Both the position numbers and the translations under genes were made by a program. Shown one piece after another: positions 50,311 through 59,835 of a DNA stretch of 64,000 nt. The notes under the pieces are model-generated. The model saw only the letters and a list, made by a program, of their open reading frames with translations, did not search any database and was not told where the DNA came from. The stretch spans positions 99,607 through 163,606 of the forward strand of contig NZ_JAGRPU010000008.1 in assembly GCF_024606225.1 (NCBI RefSeq), written 5' to 3'. Numbering within the stretch: the stretch's first letter is position 1; every line of letters begins with the position of its first letter. This stretch comes from Endozoicomonas sp. ISHI1. Its GTDB lineage: Bacteria > Pseudomonadota > Gammaproteobacteria > Pseudomonadales > Endozoicomonadaceae.

Positions 50311-50523
50311 TGTCAGCGTCACCCATGACTGCTTTCCAGAGTTGAGTGGTCTATTCTCAGGCACGTGAAGGCTTGACTGCAAGTCCTCTCTTATTTGAAG
50401 CCGAAGACCATGGAAAAAGTAAATGTGTAACAGCTCCTGCGGCTGGCTCCCTAATCACTCGGCTGCTAATATGTCACCCTTAAAATTTCTTCGATCTTCG
50501 ATTCATTTATTTTTGAGCAATCC

Positions 50524-51084
50524 ATGAGTAAATCATTAAGAGACCAGTTGATGGGAGCTGGTCTGGCTACCAAGCATCAGGCACTGAAAGCCAAAGCCAG
50601 CAATAAGAAAAAGAAGAAGCAGGCTGCCAAGAGTGGTGAACTGACCGATCAGGAAAAGCGTCGCATTGAGTTGGAAAAGCAGAAGGCGGATCAGGTAGAG
50701 CGTGATCGTGAGCTCAACCGCAAGCTGGAAGAAGGGCGTCAACAAAAGGCGCTGGCGGCACAGGTTCGCCAGCTGATTGAGATGAACAGCATCCCCCGGG
50801 ATGTAGGTGATGTGGGTTACAACTTTGTTGTGAATGGCAAAGTTAAGAAGATCTATGTCTCTGAAGATATGCAAAACAGACTGAGCAGGGGGCTCTTTGC
50901 GATTGGTATTCTGAGTCAGGGAGATGAGGAAGAATACCGGGTGATTCCCGCGACAGTGGCCAGAAAGATAGAAGAGCGTGAGCCTGCTGCGGTGGTTGTT
51001 CAATCTGAAAGTCAGAGTGAGCTGACCGAGGAAGAGCAGCAGTGGTATGCGGATTATGAAATCCCGGACGATTTAATGTGGTAA
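50524..51084 (+). CDS. DUF2058 protein (YaiL-like)
   Basis: 186 residues. N-terminus SLRDQLMGAGLATKHQALKA, a long charged helix (residues ~25-80, KKKKKQ ... EQEKRRIELEKQK), a small globular domain and the end YADYEIPDDLMW. This is the DUF2058 pattern; its function is unknown, and ribosome or nucleic-acid binding is only suggested by the charge. Confidence 0.8.
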   Translation: MSKSLRDQLMGAGLATKHQALKAKASNKKKKKQAAKSGELTDQEKRRIELEKQKADQVERDRELNRKLEEGRQQKALAAQVRQLIEMNSIPRDVGDVGYNFVVNGKVKKIYVSEDMQNRLSRGLFAIGILSQGDEEEYRVIPATVARKIEEREPAAVVVQSESQSELTEEEQQWYADYEIPDDLMW

Positions 51085-51090
51085 GGCATC

Positions 51091-51110
51091 AGGGGGCTTC
51101 CAAGCCCCCT
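51091..51110 (+). terminator. Hairpin after the DUF2058 gene, cut off from any T-run by a MITE
   Basis: AGGGGGCTT-CC-AAGCCCCCT ends at base 51110, and MITE copy c begins two bases later. No T-run follows, so the element may have displaced it. Confidence 0.5.
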
Positions 51111-51112
51111 AG

Positions 51113-51271
51113 CAGCCTGTCGGACTTAAGCGTCCGTAGCGAGGATTGCAAGAAATTGAGGATAAAAATTTCTGCTTCTGAGGAGAATAGCGAGCTATTT
51201 GACGAAGAAGCAGGAATTTTTAGACCAATTTATTGCAACCGCAGTAGGACAGCCTTAAGTCCGACAGGCTG
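51113..51271 (+). repeat. Foldback MITE, copy c (159 bp)
   Basis: Same orientation as copies a and e. CTAG on both sides (51109-51112 and 51272-51275). It lies between the DUF2058 gene and the RidA gene, which converge. Confidence 0.85.
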
Positions 51272-51288
51272 CTAGCTAACGAAACTGG

Positions 51289-51666
51289 TTACTCGGCGGC
51301 AGCAACCACTTCAATTTCTACTTTCACATCTTTAGGTAGGCGAGCCACCTCTACCAAGCTGCGGGCAGGGAAAGGGAATGTAAAGTACTGCTTGTAAACT
51401 TCATTGATGTCAGTGAAGTCGTTCATGTCTTTTACAAACACCGTCGCTTTCTTGACTTTGTTCAGGCTGCTGCCTGCCGCTTCCAGAACAGACTTAAGGT
51501 TTTTCAGGCACTGATGAGCCTGTTCTTTGGTGTCTTCAGACACGTCTCCAGTTTCAGGCTCAATGGGCAGCTGACCGGAGGTGAAAATCAGATTGCCAAA
51601 TTGAATCCCCTGGGAATATGGGCCAATGGCAGGTGGTGCATCCGGGGTCTCAATGACTTTATGCAT
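51289..51666 (-). CDS. ridA: RidA-family enamine/imine deaminase
   Basis: 125 residues. AIGPYSQGIQFGNLIFTSGQ, the Arg of FPFPARSLVEVARLPKDVKVEIE and C-terminal EVVAAA are the RidA pattern. It removes reactive enamines made by PLP enzymes. Its end is 17 bases from MITE c. Confidence 0.92.
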   Translation of the reverse strand: MHKVIETPDAPPAIGPYSQGIQFGNLIFTSGQLPIEPETGDVSEDTKEQAHQCLKNLKSVLEAAGSSLNKVKKATVFVKDMNDFTDINEVYKQYFTFPFPARSLVEVARLPKDVKVEIEVVAAAE

Positions 51667-51776
51667 AATACTTAAGTTACCTGGGGAGGTTGACTGATTG
51701 TAGTCAGCGAATTCTAATCACCTGCCGAGACTTTGTCATCGTGGTGAAGGGGGGTAATTAGCCTATTTCGGTACAA

Positions 51777-52700
51777 TTACTTAAGAGGAATATCCAGACC
51801 ACCTTCTTTGAGGTACTTGAACACCTCTTTATAACGCTTTTCGACGGAAGCATCTTTCAAGTTTCCGAACCAGAATTTCCAAAGGGTATTGCCAGTTGCA
51901 TCGGCAGCCTGAGTGCCATTAGTGCCAAAGTAGAGCGTGTTTCCTCGTTTAGTGGTCAGCAAGTAAGAGGCACCTACTATTTCATCGGGCATTTCTGTGC
52001 AGGTCATCTCTTTATCATGGAGACTGGAATTGGCAGTGTTATTGACCTCTTTGTTATAAATCTGTTGCTCTTCCGGCGAGCGTTTATTCAGGCCACCTTT
52101 AATATATGCCACATAAAGTTCCACAGGAGAACCTTTCTGCGCCATTCTGCGCAGGGTGAAAGTTCTGTCCTGAATGGTTTTAACCCGGTGTGGGTCATCC
52201 TGCATGGAGGCTGACATGGTTTGTCTCAGGGCTTTGCCCACAGGGTTGCATAGAGGGGTGGTCGGCTTACGGGTATGGATAATCGCTATGGCATGACTGA
52301 TGAGCCCTTCATCAAGCATGTTCATCAGGCTCTGCTCAAAGGTTTTCTGAAAGCTGACAGCCACCGGGCGTGTGAACTCATCACTGCCGGCAACCTGAAC
52401 TTCAGGTGAGTGCATAAGGGGGCTAATGATCAGGCTTGCGATATTGGTTTTGGTGCTGGCGGCAAGCTCTCCATCGCTGATTATTGTGCTGGAGATGTCC
52501 GTAAGCATAGTCATTTTCAGTTCATTGACATCCAGCTTTTCCAGCGCTGCATTGCTTATTTTCGGTCCAGGTCCGGCCTCTTCAGACTCGGAGGCGTTAC
52601 CTTTCACCAGCCAGAATGCCAGAATCAGTAAGGCAATATTCCGGACTGTCTTGCCGACAAAAACCTGTTGTGAACGTGAATGCTTTGGTGTGAGCTGCAA
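51777..52700 (-). CDS. Exported protein of unknown function
   Basis: 307 residues. An N-terminal basic stretch is followed by one hydrophobic helix (IALLILAFWLVKGNA) that may be a signal peptide. The mature part is mixed alpha/beta with two Cys (in TPLCNPVGKA and MTCTEMPDE) and a tail GNTLWKFWFGNLKDASVEKRY. I recognise no family. It lies between ridA and a LysR gene. Confidence 0.55.
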   Translation of the reverse strand: MQLTPKHSRSQQVFVGKTVRNIALLILAFWLVKGNASESEEAGPGPKISNAALEKLDVNELKMTMLTDISSTIISDGELAASTKTNIASLIISPLMHSPEVQVAGSDEFTRPVAVSFQKTFEQSLMNMLDEGLISHAIAIIHTRKPTTPLCNPVGKALRQTMSASMQDDPHRVKTIQDRTFTLRRMAQKGSPVELYVAYIKGGLNKRSPEEQQIYNKEVNNTANSSLHDKEMTCTEMPDEIVGASYLLTTKRGNTLYFGTNGTQAADATGNTLWKFWFGNLKDASVEKRYKEVFKYLKEGGLDIPLK

Positions 52701-52745
52701 GGTATTTTTCCCGTATTCTGTTCATCATCAGCTCACTTAAAGTAG

Positions 52746-53642
52746 TCAATATTTCGGTTTCTGCCAGCCCAGAGCTTTCAGTATCAGTTGAATGATGTGG
52801 CTCTGATACTTTTTTTTATGAAGCAGCAGGGAAAGGATTCTTTTCATCGTGATTCCGCAGATCTTGACTGGAATCAGCTCGCCCAGCTCCAGTTCGTGGC
52901 TAACACAAAGTCGGGACAGACAGCTGATGCCCTGTCCGGATTGCACCAGTTTTTTGATGGCTTCAGTCTGATTCAGCTCCATCTTGATACTCAGGTTGCT
53001 CAGCTTTTGACCCAGCTGCTGATCAAAAATATTACGGGTTCCGGAGCCTGACTCCCTGAGAATCCAGTTTTGGTGATTCAGTTCTCCTACCGAAATTTCA
53101 CCACATTTGGCAAGAGAGTGGTCGGGACTACAGATGACCAGCAGTTCATCTTCCTTCCAGGGGATGACGTCAATATCTTCATGTTGGCAAGGGCCTTCAA
53201 CACACCCGATGTCCAAGTCAAAACTGGTGACACGATTGATGATGTTCTCAGTATTACGGATATCCATGTTAAAACTGATCTTGGGGAAGTCGGCGCTGAC
53301 CCGGGCCAGGATATCGGGTAAAAGATAGTTGCCAATAGTGGTACTGGCACCGATTCGAAGATGGCCCGATTCGGTGTTCTGCAGATCTCTGAACAGGCTT
53401 TCTATTTCAGACGTTCGATCCAACATCTCAGAAGCCAGAGGTATCAGCAGCTCGCCCTGATGATTAATCAGGAGTTTGTTGCCGGTTCGGTCAAACAACT
53501 GGCAGCCCAGCTGATTCTCCAGCTCGGCAATGGCCATACTGGTAGCGGGCTGAGAAAGGTTAAGCTGTTGGGCAGCCAGGCGCACCTGTCCGAGACTTGC
53601 TACAGCCCGAAATGTCTTGAGCTGTTTGAGAGTGATGTGCAT
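52746..53642 (-). CDS. LysR-family transcriptional regulator (YeiE-like)
   Basis: 298 residues from the ATG at 53642 (MHITLKQLKTFRAVASLG). Helix-turn-helix VRLAAQQLNLSQPATSMAI and the ligand domain with LRIGASTTIGNYLLP and ILRESGSGTRNIF. It is divergent from the CPA1 antiporter gene with a 390-bp gap, so it may control that gene. The effector is unknown. YeiE similarity is by the ligand-domain motifs. Confidence 0.85.
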   Translation of the reverse strand: MHITLKQLKTFRAVASLGQVRLAAQQLNLSQPATSMAIAELENQLGCQLFDRTGNKLLINHQGELLIPLASEMLDRTSEIESLFRDLQNTESGHLRIGASTTIGNYLLPDILARVSADFPKISFNMDIRNTENIINRVTSFDLDIGCVEGPCQHEDIDVIPWKEDELLVICSPDHSLAKCGEISVGELNHQNWILRESGSGTRNIFDQQLGQKLSNLSIKMELNQTEAIKKLVQSGQGISCLSRLCVSHELELGELIPVKICGITMKRILSLLLHKKKYQSHIIQLILKALGWQKPKY

Positions 53643-54032
53643 GATGAAGTTCTGATTATGAGAACGGCGGTATTTTATACTGCTTGAGCAAAAGACTGAA
53701 TCTTTAACATCCACTACACTATATCGGCAGGGTCATTAACTCCGTCATAGGTTGGAACACCTTTAATTGCTATTGGGTTTATATCTTCTAAACATGCCAT
53801 ATTAAAATAAAAGCGCGAGATAAGATTTATTTATGGCCTTTAATGAAAATTCTTATAACCCATAGAGTTTATGGCTGGGGTAAGCTCTGTACCTTTCTTC
53901 TGGTTGAGCTGTATATTCTTCTGCGGGCTGCTATTTTTCTCTCGTTACCCCCGGAAGCCATTGGTCTTCCAGGTCTACCCAACCCGACATAATCCTGATA
54001 TGTCTCATTGAATCTTTTCCAGAGGTTTAGAT
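53643..54032. other. 390-bp divergent promoter region
   Basis: Between the LysR gene and the antiporter gene. Rich in AT around 53790-53840. LysR boxes (T-N11-A) are too common by chance to name one. No gene seen. Confidence 0.35.
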
Positions 54033-55325
54033 ATGCACGAAACCGGCCTTGCTACACAGGTCCTGATACTGGCTGGCCTGCTGCTTCTTGCTACCAGCTC
54101 GTCCATATTATTAAAAAAATTGAGGTTTCCTTATACCATTGGCTTGGTAGTGATCGGCATGGTTCTGGGGATTCTGGCGCAATACACCGATGCATTGGAG
54201 CCATTGCTGAAGGTTGATCTGTCCCATGACTTGATCATGTATATCCTGCTTCCGGTGCTGATATTTGATGCGGCTATCAATATAAAGCCCCCACATCTGT
54301 TTCGTGAAATGACTTCAGTTCTTAATCTCGCCATATTTGGTGTAATCCTTTCCATGCTTGTGATTGGGGTTGTCATGAATTTGCTGACTCCACTCAGTCT
54401 GGCTGGAGCCATGTTGTTTGGAGCTCTGATTTCAGCAACGGACCCCGTGGCTGTTATTGCCCTGTTCAAGGAGGTAGGAGCGCCGGCCAGGATGTCCATG
54501 CTGATGGATGCCGAAAGTCTGTTTAATGATGCCACCGCTATTGTTATTTTCGGGATTGTTCTTGCAGTTATTCAGGCCGGCGTCGGCGTTGGCGTCGGCG
54601 TTGTTTTGGGTGGCGTCTGGTCATTTATAGAGGTCTTTTTTGGCGGAATAGTGGTTGGTACGGTCATGGGTATCGCTATGCATGGGCTGTTGAGGCTGGG
54701 CAGAAACGAGCCTTTTGTGCAGATTGCTCATACCACTATTCTGGCTTACAGCAGTTTTATTATTGCTGATCATGTGCTGGGAGTGTCCGGTGTCATGTCA
54801 ACGATTGCTGCAGGTATTGTCACTCGAACAAGTTCAGGAAAAGTGTTGTCTGAACAGGTCCGCAGTTTTATTACGCCCTATTGGGAATTCATGGCTTTCA
54901 TAGCCAACAGCTTGATTTTCCTGCTGCTGGGGATGAAAGAAAACCTACTTTTCAGAAATCTCAATCACTTACAGGTCTACTATCCCTACCTTCTGCTCGC
55001 CGTTGCTGCCGTTCTGATTGGTCGTCTGGTCGTCGTCTATCTGCTCCTGCCGATATCAAACCGCCTGCCAGTGGGGCGTCCGGTGGATAACAAAACCAAA
55101 GCCATTATGTTTTGGGGTGGGCTGAGAGGCGTTGTGCCCGTCGCGCTGATGCTGTCGATTCCTGACAGTATTCCTGAAAAAAAGCTGATTATGGATATGA
55201 CTCTGGCTGTGATTTTGTTCTCTCTCCTGATTCAGGGCACCACAGTCAACTGGCTGATGAGCAAGCTGGGTGTCAATCAACACTACAATGTTGTGAGAGA
55301 TGCCATGCGAAAGCTTGGGGGGTGA
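54033..55325 (+). CDS. Na+(K+)/H+ antiporter of the CPA1 family (NhaP-like)
   Basis: 430 residues, about twelve membrane segments. The key motifs ISATDPVAVIALFKEVGAP and DAESLFNDATA carry the ion-binding Asp and Asn pair, and GLRGVVPVAL lies near the end. It exchanges sodium or potassium for protons in the inner membrane. The Gly-Val run of residues ~183-190 comes from a perfect 12-base duplication (GGCGTCGGCGTT). Confidence 0.88.
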   Translation: MHETGLATQVLILAGLLLLATSSSILLKKLRFPYTIGLVVIGMVLGILAQYTDALEPLLKVDLSHDLIMYILLPVLIFDAAINIKPPHLFREMTSVLNLAIFGVILSMLVIGVVMNLLTPLSLAGAMLFGALISATDPVAVIALFKEVGAPARMSMLMDAESLFNDATAIVIFGIVLAVIQAGVGVGVGVVLGGVWSFIEVFFGGIVVGTVMGIAMHGLLRLGRNEPFVQIAHTTILAYSSFIIADHVLGVSGVMSTIAAGIVTRTSSGKVLSEQVRSFITPYWEFMAFIANSLIFLLLGMKENLLFRNLNHLQVYYPYLLLAVAAVLIGRLVVVYLLLPISNRLPVGRPVDNKTKAIMFWGGLRGVVPVALMLSIPDSIPEKKLIMDMTLAVILFSLLIQGTTVNWLMSKLGVNQHYNVVRDAMRKLGG

Positions 55326-55436
55326 CCCCCGTCTGTTATATCTCAAGAGAAATTGTGGGTAGTCGTTGATTCATTGTCGATGGGGTCCTGCTGAGTGTAG
55401 ACTAGCGCCCACTTAAACTGGACTCGTTAATAGATC

Positions 55437-56930
55437 ATGACTGTTCGTACTCGCGTAGCTCCCTCGCCGACCGGCGATCCCCATGTGGGAACAGCCTATA
55501 TTGCCCTGTTTAATATGGCTTTTGCCAAGAGTCAGGGGGGGCAGTTTCTGCTTCGTATAGAAGATACTGATCAGGTGCGAAGCACGGCTGAATCTGAACA
55601 GCAGATTCTGGACTCCCTGCGCTGGCTGGGCCTGAACTGGGATGAAGGGCCTGATGTGGGCGGTGCATACGGCCCTTATCGTCAGAGTGAAAGGCGTGAA
55701 ATTTACGACCAGCATGCGCAAACGTTGCTTGATAAGGGGCATGCTTTCCGTTGTTTCTGTTCTGCTGAGCGTCTGGATGCACTCAGAGCAGAGCAAGCCG
55801 AAACCAGGCAGGGCTCAGGTTATGATGGCCACTGTCTGCATCTTTCGGAAGAAGAAGTGCGGAGCAAAATGGCAGCAGGTGAGCCTTATGTTGTTCGCAT
55901 GAAGGTGCCTTCTGAAGGGATTAGTAAAGTAGAAGATATGCTGCGTGGCACCATTGAGATTGAATGGTCTCAGGTGGATATGCAGGTTCTGGTTAAAGCG
56001 GACGGTATGCCTACTTACCATCTGGCTAATGTGGTCGACGATCACCTGATGGGGATTACTCACGTCATCAGGGGTGAGGAGTGGATCAGTTCTGCCCCTA
56101 AGCACCAGCTGCTTTATCAATACTTTGAGTGGGATATGCCAAGGCTCTGCCATATGCCGTTGCTGCGAAATCCTGACAAGAGCAAGCTGTCCAAACGTAA
56201 GAATCCAACCAGTATTACCTATTACCGGGATGCCGGTTACCTGCCAGAAGCGTTGCTGAACTACCTGGCTCGTATGGGCTGGTCGATGCCGAATGAGCGT
56301 GAGAAGTTTAACCTGGAAGAGATGGTTGAAAACTTTGACATCCAGCGTGTCTCTCCGGGTGGGCCAATTTTTGATCAGGAAAAACTCTCGTGGCTGAATG
56401 CCAGCTGGATTCGTGAAGAGTTGAGCACCGAACAATTTGCCGATCGCCTTCATAAATGGCTGCTCAACAGTGATTATATTATGAAGTTCCTGCCATACGC
56501 TCAGAGTCGTGTAGAAACTTTGGCTGACTTTGCTCCCATGGCCAGCTTTATGTTCTCTGGCATGTTGGAACTGTCAGAAGAAGACTTTGTGCATAAAAAG
56601 CTTGAGCCGGCTGAGGTAAAGAAAGTGTTGCAATTCACTCTTTGGAGGCTGGAGCAGCTCAGGCAATGGAATAAAGAAAACATCTTTGCTGAGGTGAAAA
56701 CTCTTGCCAAAGAGATGGGGCTGAAGCTGGGTGATTTTAATCCTCCTATTTTTATTGCTATTGCTGGCACACCCAACTCCTGGTCGGTGATGGACTCCAT
56801 GGCCATTCTGGGTGCAGACATGACTCGTGCTCGTCTGCGTCACGCGGTCAATGTTCTGGGTGGATTGTCCAAGAAAGAAACCAAGCGTTTTGAAAAAGAG
56901 TTCAGAGCGCTGGGAGCTGAGTTTGAGTAA
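55437..56930 (+). CDS. gltX: Glutamyl-tRNA synthetase
   Basis: 497 residues. N-terminal [17 protein letters not shown] (HIGH-type motif) and [10 protein letters not shown] (KMSKS-type). It charges tRNA-Glu; six Glu-type genes lie just downstream (57314-58892). A terminator follows the gene. Confidence 0.96.
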   Translation: MTVRTRVAPSPTGDPHVGTAYIALFNMAFAKSQGGQFLLRIEDTDQVRSTAESEQQILDSLRWLGLNWDEGPDVGGAYGPYRQSERREIYDQHAQTLLDKGHAFRCFCSAERLDALRAEQAETRQGSGYDGHCLHLSEEEVRSKMAAGEPYVVRMKVPSEGISKVEDMLRGTIEIEWSQVDMQVLVKADGMPTYHLANVVDDHLMGITHVIRGEEWISSAPKHQLLYQYFEWDMPRLCHMPLLRNPDKSKLSKRKNPTSITYYRDAGYLPEALLNYLARMGWSMPNEREKFNLEEMVENFDIQRVSPGGPIFDQEKLSWLNASWIREELSTEQFADRLHKWLLNSDYIMKFLPYAQSRVETLADFAPMASFMFSGMLELSEEDFVHKKLEPAEVKKVLQFTLWRLEQLRQWNKENIFAEVKTLAKEMGLKLGDFNPPIFIAIAGTPNSWSVMDSMAILGADMTRARLRHAVNVLGGLSKKETKRFEKEFRALGAEFE

Positions 56931-56950
56931 ATCTGGCTCATTCCTCTCAG

Positions 56951-56976
56951 AAAAAGCTGGATTTTTCCGGCTTTTT
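56951..56976 (+). terminator. Terminator after gltX
   Basis: AAAAAGCTGGA-TTTT-TCCGGCTTTTT with one G-T pair in the stem, 21 bases after the stop. Confidence 0.8.
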
Positions 56977-57185
56977 CTTCATCAGGGGTAGAAGGTTTGT
57001 GCGAGGCTTGGGTGATAAAGCGTCCAGCGAAAAAAAACTATATAACTAACTGCTTCGATTAAACATTTTTTCATAAGTGAGCTTGACAGTTCAGGGGGGC
57101 ATCCATATCATTCGCCCTGCGTTTCGGGGTAGCCAAATAACCTCTCAGAAAGAGAGGGGTGAGCCGAATCATTGAGAACTTTTTT

Positions 57186-57261
57186 GGGGCTATAGCTCAG
57201 CTGGGAGAGCGCAACACTGGCAGTGTTGAGGTCAGCGGTTCGATCCCGCTTAGCTCCACCA
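57186..57261 (+). tRNA. tRNA-Ala (GGC)
   Basis: 76 bases with encoded CCA. Acceptor GGGGCTA/TAGCTCC, anticodon loop in CACTGGCAGTG. Identical to the copies at 58503 and 58708. First tRNA of the array. Confidence 0.95.
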
Positions 57262-57313
57262 ACTTTTCAAAGCCAGACTTTTTATTTGTCATAGGTATTT
57301 GAATAAAAATTGT

Positions 57314-57389
57314 GTCCCGTTCGTCTAGTGGCCTAGGACACTGCCCTTTCACGGCAGTAACAGGGGTTCGAGTCCCCTACGGGATGCCA
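57314..57389 (+). tRNA. tRNA-Glu (TTC)
   Basis: 76 bases with CCA. Acceptor GTCCCGT/ACGGGAT, anticodon TTC in CTGCCCTTTCACGGCAG. One of five identical copies. Confidence 0.95.
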
Positions 57390-57484
57390 TATTCAAAATC
57401 AGTAAATAGTATTTTTACGGATTACTCTGACCGGATAAGTCATTAAACTGCGTCGCTCAGTTCATTGTTGAATGGTCTGATTAA

Positions 57485-57567
57485 GCGGGAATAGCTCAGT
57501 TGGTAGAGCACAACCTTGCCAAGGTTGGGGTCGCCTCAGGGTTAAAGAGTGAGTCTCGTTTCCCGCT
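57485..57567 (+). pseudogene. Variant tRNA-Gly (GCC) with a changed T-arm, no CCA end
   Basis: Matches tRNA-Gly up to GGGGTCGC. Then the six bases GAGTTC are replaced by the 16 bases CTCAGGGTTAAAGAGT, and the 3' end reads CGCTTCG, not CGCTCCA. The T-stem can no longer form. Probably inactive; the same block recurs in the copy at 58296. Confidence 0.7.
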
Positions 57568-57601
57568 TCGGACTTTGAAGAAGTCTTAAATTATCTTCGC
57601 T

Positions 57602-57677
<76 letters not shown>

Positions 57678-57719
57678 ATTAAAGGCTGTATGCAAAAGCA
57701 TACAGACACAAGAGATTGT

Positions 57720-57795
57720 GTCCCGTTCGTCTAGTGGCCTAGGACACTGCCCTTTCACGGCAGTAACAGGGGTTCGAGTCCCCTACGGGATGCCA
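57720..57795 (+). tRNA. tRNA-Glu (TTC)
   Basis: Identical to the copy at 57314. Preceded by a spacer with the hairpin CTGTATGC-AAAA-GCATACAG. Confidence 0.95.
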
Positions 57796-57832
57796 TTTTA
57801 AGACTTTGAAGAAGTCCTGAATCATCTTCGCT

Positions 57833-57908
<76 letters not shown>

Positions 57909-57950
57909 ATTAAAGGCTGTATGCAAAAGCATATAGGCGCAAAAGATTGT

Positions 57951-58026
57951 GTCCCGTTCGTCTAGTGGCCTAGGACACTGCCCTTTCACGGCAGTAACAG
58001 GGGTTCGAGTCCCCTACGGGATGCCA
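57951..58026 (+). tRNA. tRNA-Glu (TTC)
   Basis: Identical to the copy at 57314, in the second repeat unit. Confidence 0.95.
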
Positions 58027-58063
58027 TTTTAAGGCTTTGAAGAAGTCCTAAATCATCTTCGCT

Positions 58064-58139
<76 letters not shown>

Positions 58140-58182
58140 AATTAAAGGCTGTATGCAAAAGCATACAGGCACAAAAGATTGT

Positions 58183-58258
58183 GTCCCGTTCGTCTAGTGG
58201 CCTAGGACACTGCCCTTTCACGGCAGTAACAGGGGTTCGAGTCCCCTACGGGATGCCA
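58183..58258 (+). tRNA. tRNA-Glu (TTC)
   Basis: Identical to the copy at 57314, in the third repeat unit. Confidence 0.95.
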
Positions 58259-58295
58259 TTTCAAGACTTTGAAGAAGTCCTGAATCATCTTCACT

Positions 58296-58381
58296 GCGGG
58301 AATAGCCCAGTTGATAGAGCACAGCCTTGCCAAGGTTGGGGGCGCCTCAGGGTCAAAGGGTGAGTCTCATTTCCCGCTCCA
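58296..58381 (+). pseudogene. Variant tRNA-Gly (GCC), 86 bases, changed T-arm, CCA kept
   Basis: Carries the block CTCAGGGTCAAAGGGT in place of GAGTTC, as in the copy at 57485 but with two changes inside the block. It also has changes in the D-arm (GCCCAG, TTGATAG). It ends TCCA. Probably inactive. Confidence 0.65.
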
Positions 58382-58423
58382 ATTAAAGGCTGTATGCAAA
58401 CGCATATAAGCACAAAAGATTGT

Positions 58424-58499
58424 GTCCCGTTCGTCTAGTGGCCTAGGACACTGCCCTTTCACGGCAGTAACAGGGGTTCGAGTCCCCTACGGGATGCCA
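58424..58499 (+). tRNA. tRNA-Glu (TTC)
   Basis: Identical to the copy at 57314, in the fourth repeat unit. Confidence 0.95.
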
Positions 58500-58502
58500 A
58501 TC

Positions 58503-58578
58503 GGGGCTATAGCTCAGCTGGGAGAGCGCAACACTGGCAGTGTTGAGGTCAGCGGTTCGATCCCGCTTAGCTCCACCA
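58503..58578 (+). tRNA. tRNA-Ala (GGC)
   Basis: Identical to the copy at 57186. Only three bases after the tRNA-Glu, so cotranscribed with it. Confidence 0.95.
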
Positions 58579-58707
58579 AAATAATGCGTTATAAAAAAAT
58601 CATTCATTTGACTGGGTTATAGTCGTATTTAATCAGCCTTCAAAAGCTTCAGTGCAATCTACCACTTGATCATTGAGAAAATAACTGCATAATACGCATC
58701 AGATTTT

Positions 58708-58783
58708 GGGGCTATAGCTCAGCTGGGAGAGCGCAACACTGGCAGTGTTGAGGTCAGCGGTTCGATCCCGCTTAGCTCCACCA
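58708..58783 (+). tRNA. tRNA-Ala (GGC)
   Basis: Identical to the copies at 57186 and 58503. Confidence 0.95.
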
Positions 58784-58817
58784 AAATTACACTTCCTCAG
58801 TGTTGACAAGACAGTGT

Positions 58818-58892
58818 GTCCCATTCGTCTAGTGGCCTGGGACACTGCCCCGTAACGGCATTACAGGGGTTCGAGTTCCCTACGGGATGCCA
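58818..58892 (+). pseudogene. Degenerate tRNA-Glu copy, anticodon position GTA
   Basis: 75 bases with CCA. It follows tRNA-Glu with a CCCCGTAACGGCAT anticodon arm, so the loop reads CCGTAAC with GTA in place of TTC and C at the normally fixed U33. The acceptor has an A-C mismatch. Likely a decayed copy. Confidence 0.6.
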
Positions 58893-59034
58893 TTCAGGTC
58901 TAATCCTTCCTGCCTTTCCCTTCAACAGTGTCCTGTATGTGAGGTTTTCTTTTTTCTGCTCTCTGCTCAAGCGAGCCGACCTGAGAATCGGTGGTCTGAT
59001 TCTTGATACAGATCGAATCAGCCAGCTGTGTGCA

Positions 59035-59235
59035 TCAGAATATGTAGAGTCCAATTACAAAGAAAATACCGGGTACGAAGAAGCCCACCAGAGCGCCGGA
59101 CTCCCTATCGCCCCAGTGCTTGTCGGAGATCTCGCCCATTAGGTAGGTGGCGGCAACCCAGACCACCAAGCAAAGAGCCACGATGATCCAACCGGTGGTC
59201 GATAGTTCTTCAAGAATTCGATGTAAATTGAACAT
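59035..59235 (-). CDS. Small membrane protein, two helices
   Basis: 66 residues, with GAGG six bases before the ATG. Two hydrophobic segments (GWIIVALCLVVWVAATYLMG and VGFFVPGIFFVIGLYIF) with a charged loop EISDKHWGDRES. No family recognised. It lies between the tRNA array and the fRMsr gene. Confidence 0.6.
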   Translation of the reverse strand: MFNLHRILEELSTTGWIIVALCLVVWVAATYLMGEISDKHWGDRESGALVGFFVPGIFFVIGLYIF

Positions 59236-59531
59236 TACAGCCTCTTAAGTATTGTGCTTTTGAATCTGCTCCCTTTAACACTAGTCCAGCATAGACTGGC
59301 TTCCGGGAAGCGCACGGTTATCATGTTGTTAATTTATTAGAGTGTCTTAAGAGACATGAGTTCCCTATGGAACCTGTGAACTTGAAGAAATAGGGAGGTA
59401 GCCTTCCTCTACACCTGAGGAAAGTTGTCCTAATGCCCCAATCACTGTATTAGTTTCTTGTGGCAATTTCATAGTACAATCGCATCGAGTCTCTCCCTGA
59501 TCAGAGCTCGAAACTGTTTTAATGGAGCTAG
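59236..59531. other. 296-bp region with no gene seen
   Basis: Upstream of MITE copy d. Short hydrophilic frames only, nothing I can support. Confidence 0.4.
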
Positions 59532-59628
59532 CAGCCTGTCGGACTTAAGGCTATTCTCCTCAGAAGCAGAAATTTTTATCCTCAATTTCTTGCAATCCTC
59601 GCTACGGACGCTTAAGTCCGACAGGCTG
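59532..59628 (-). repeat. Foldback MITE, copy d, internally deleted (97 bp)
   Basis: Orientation of copy b. It lacks about 62 bases between GGCT of one arm and ATTCTCC near the centre; GCT occurs at both ends of the deleted part. CTAG flanks it on both sides (59528-59531 and 59629-59632). Confidence 0.8.
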
Positions 59629-59835
59629 CTAGTCCAACGGGAGAGTAGGTGTAACTTCAACGCCATCGCAACTTTTTCAGTAGGTAGCAGGTATCGATGC
59701 AGCATTGAGCTTTGTCAAACAAACGTTTGAGGCTGAAGGAAGAAGCATTGAGGAGTGAGCCGAATATCATCAGGGCATTGACAGGAGTTATGATCCTTAT
59801 GCTATTGACTAACAGCTATACCGGGCTGTTTCTGG

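Noticed and set aside
54573..54602. 12-base tandem repeat GGCGTCGGCGTT in the antiporter gene
   Set aside because: It only adds a short Gly-Val run in a membrane helix and keeps the frame; there is no sign of phase variation.
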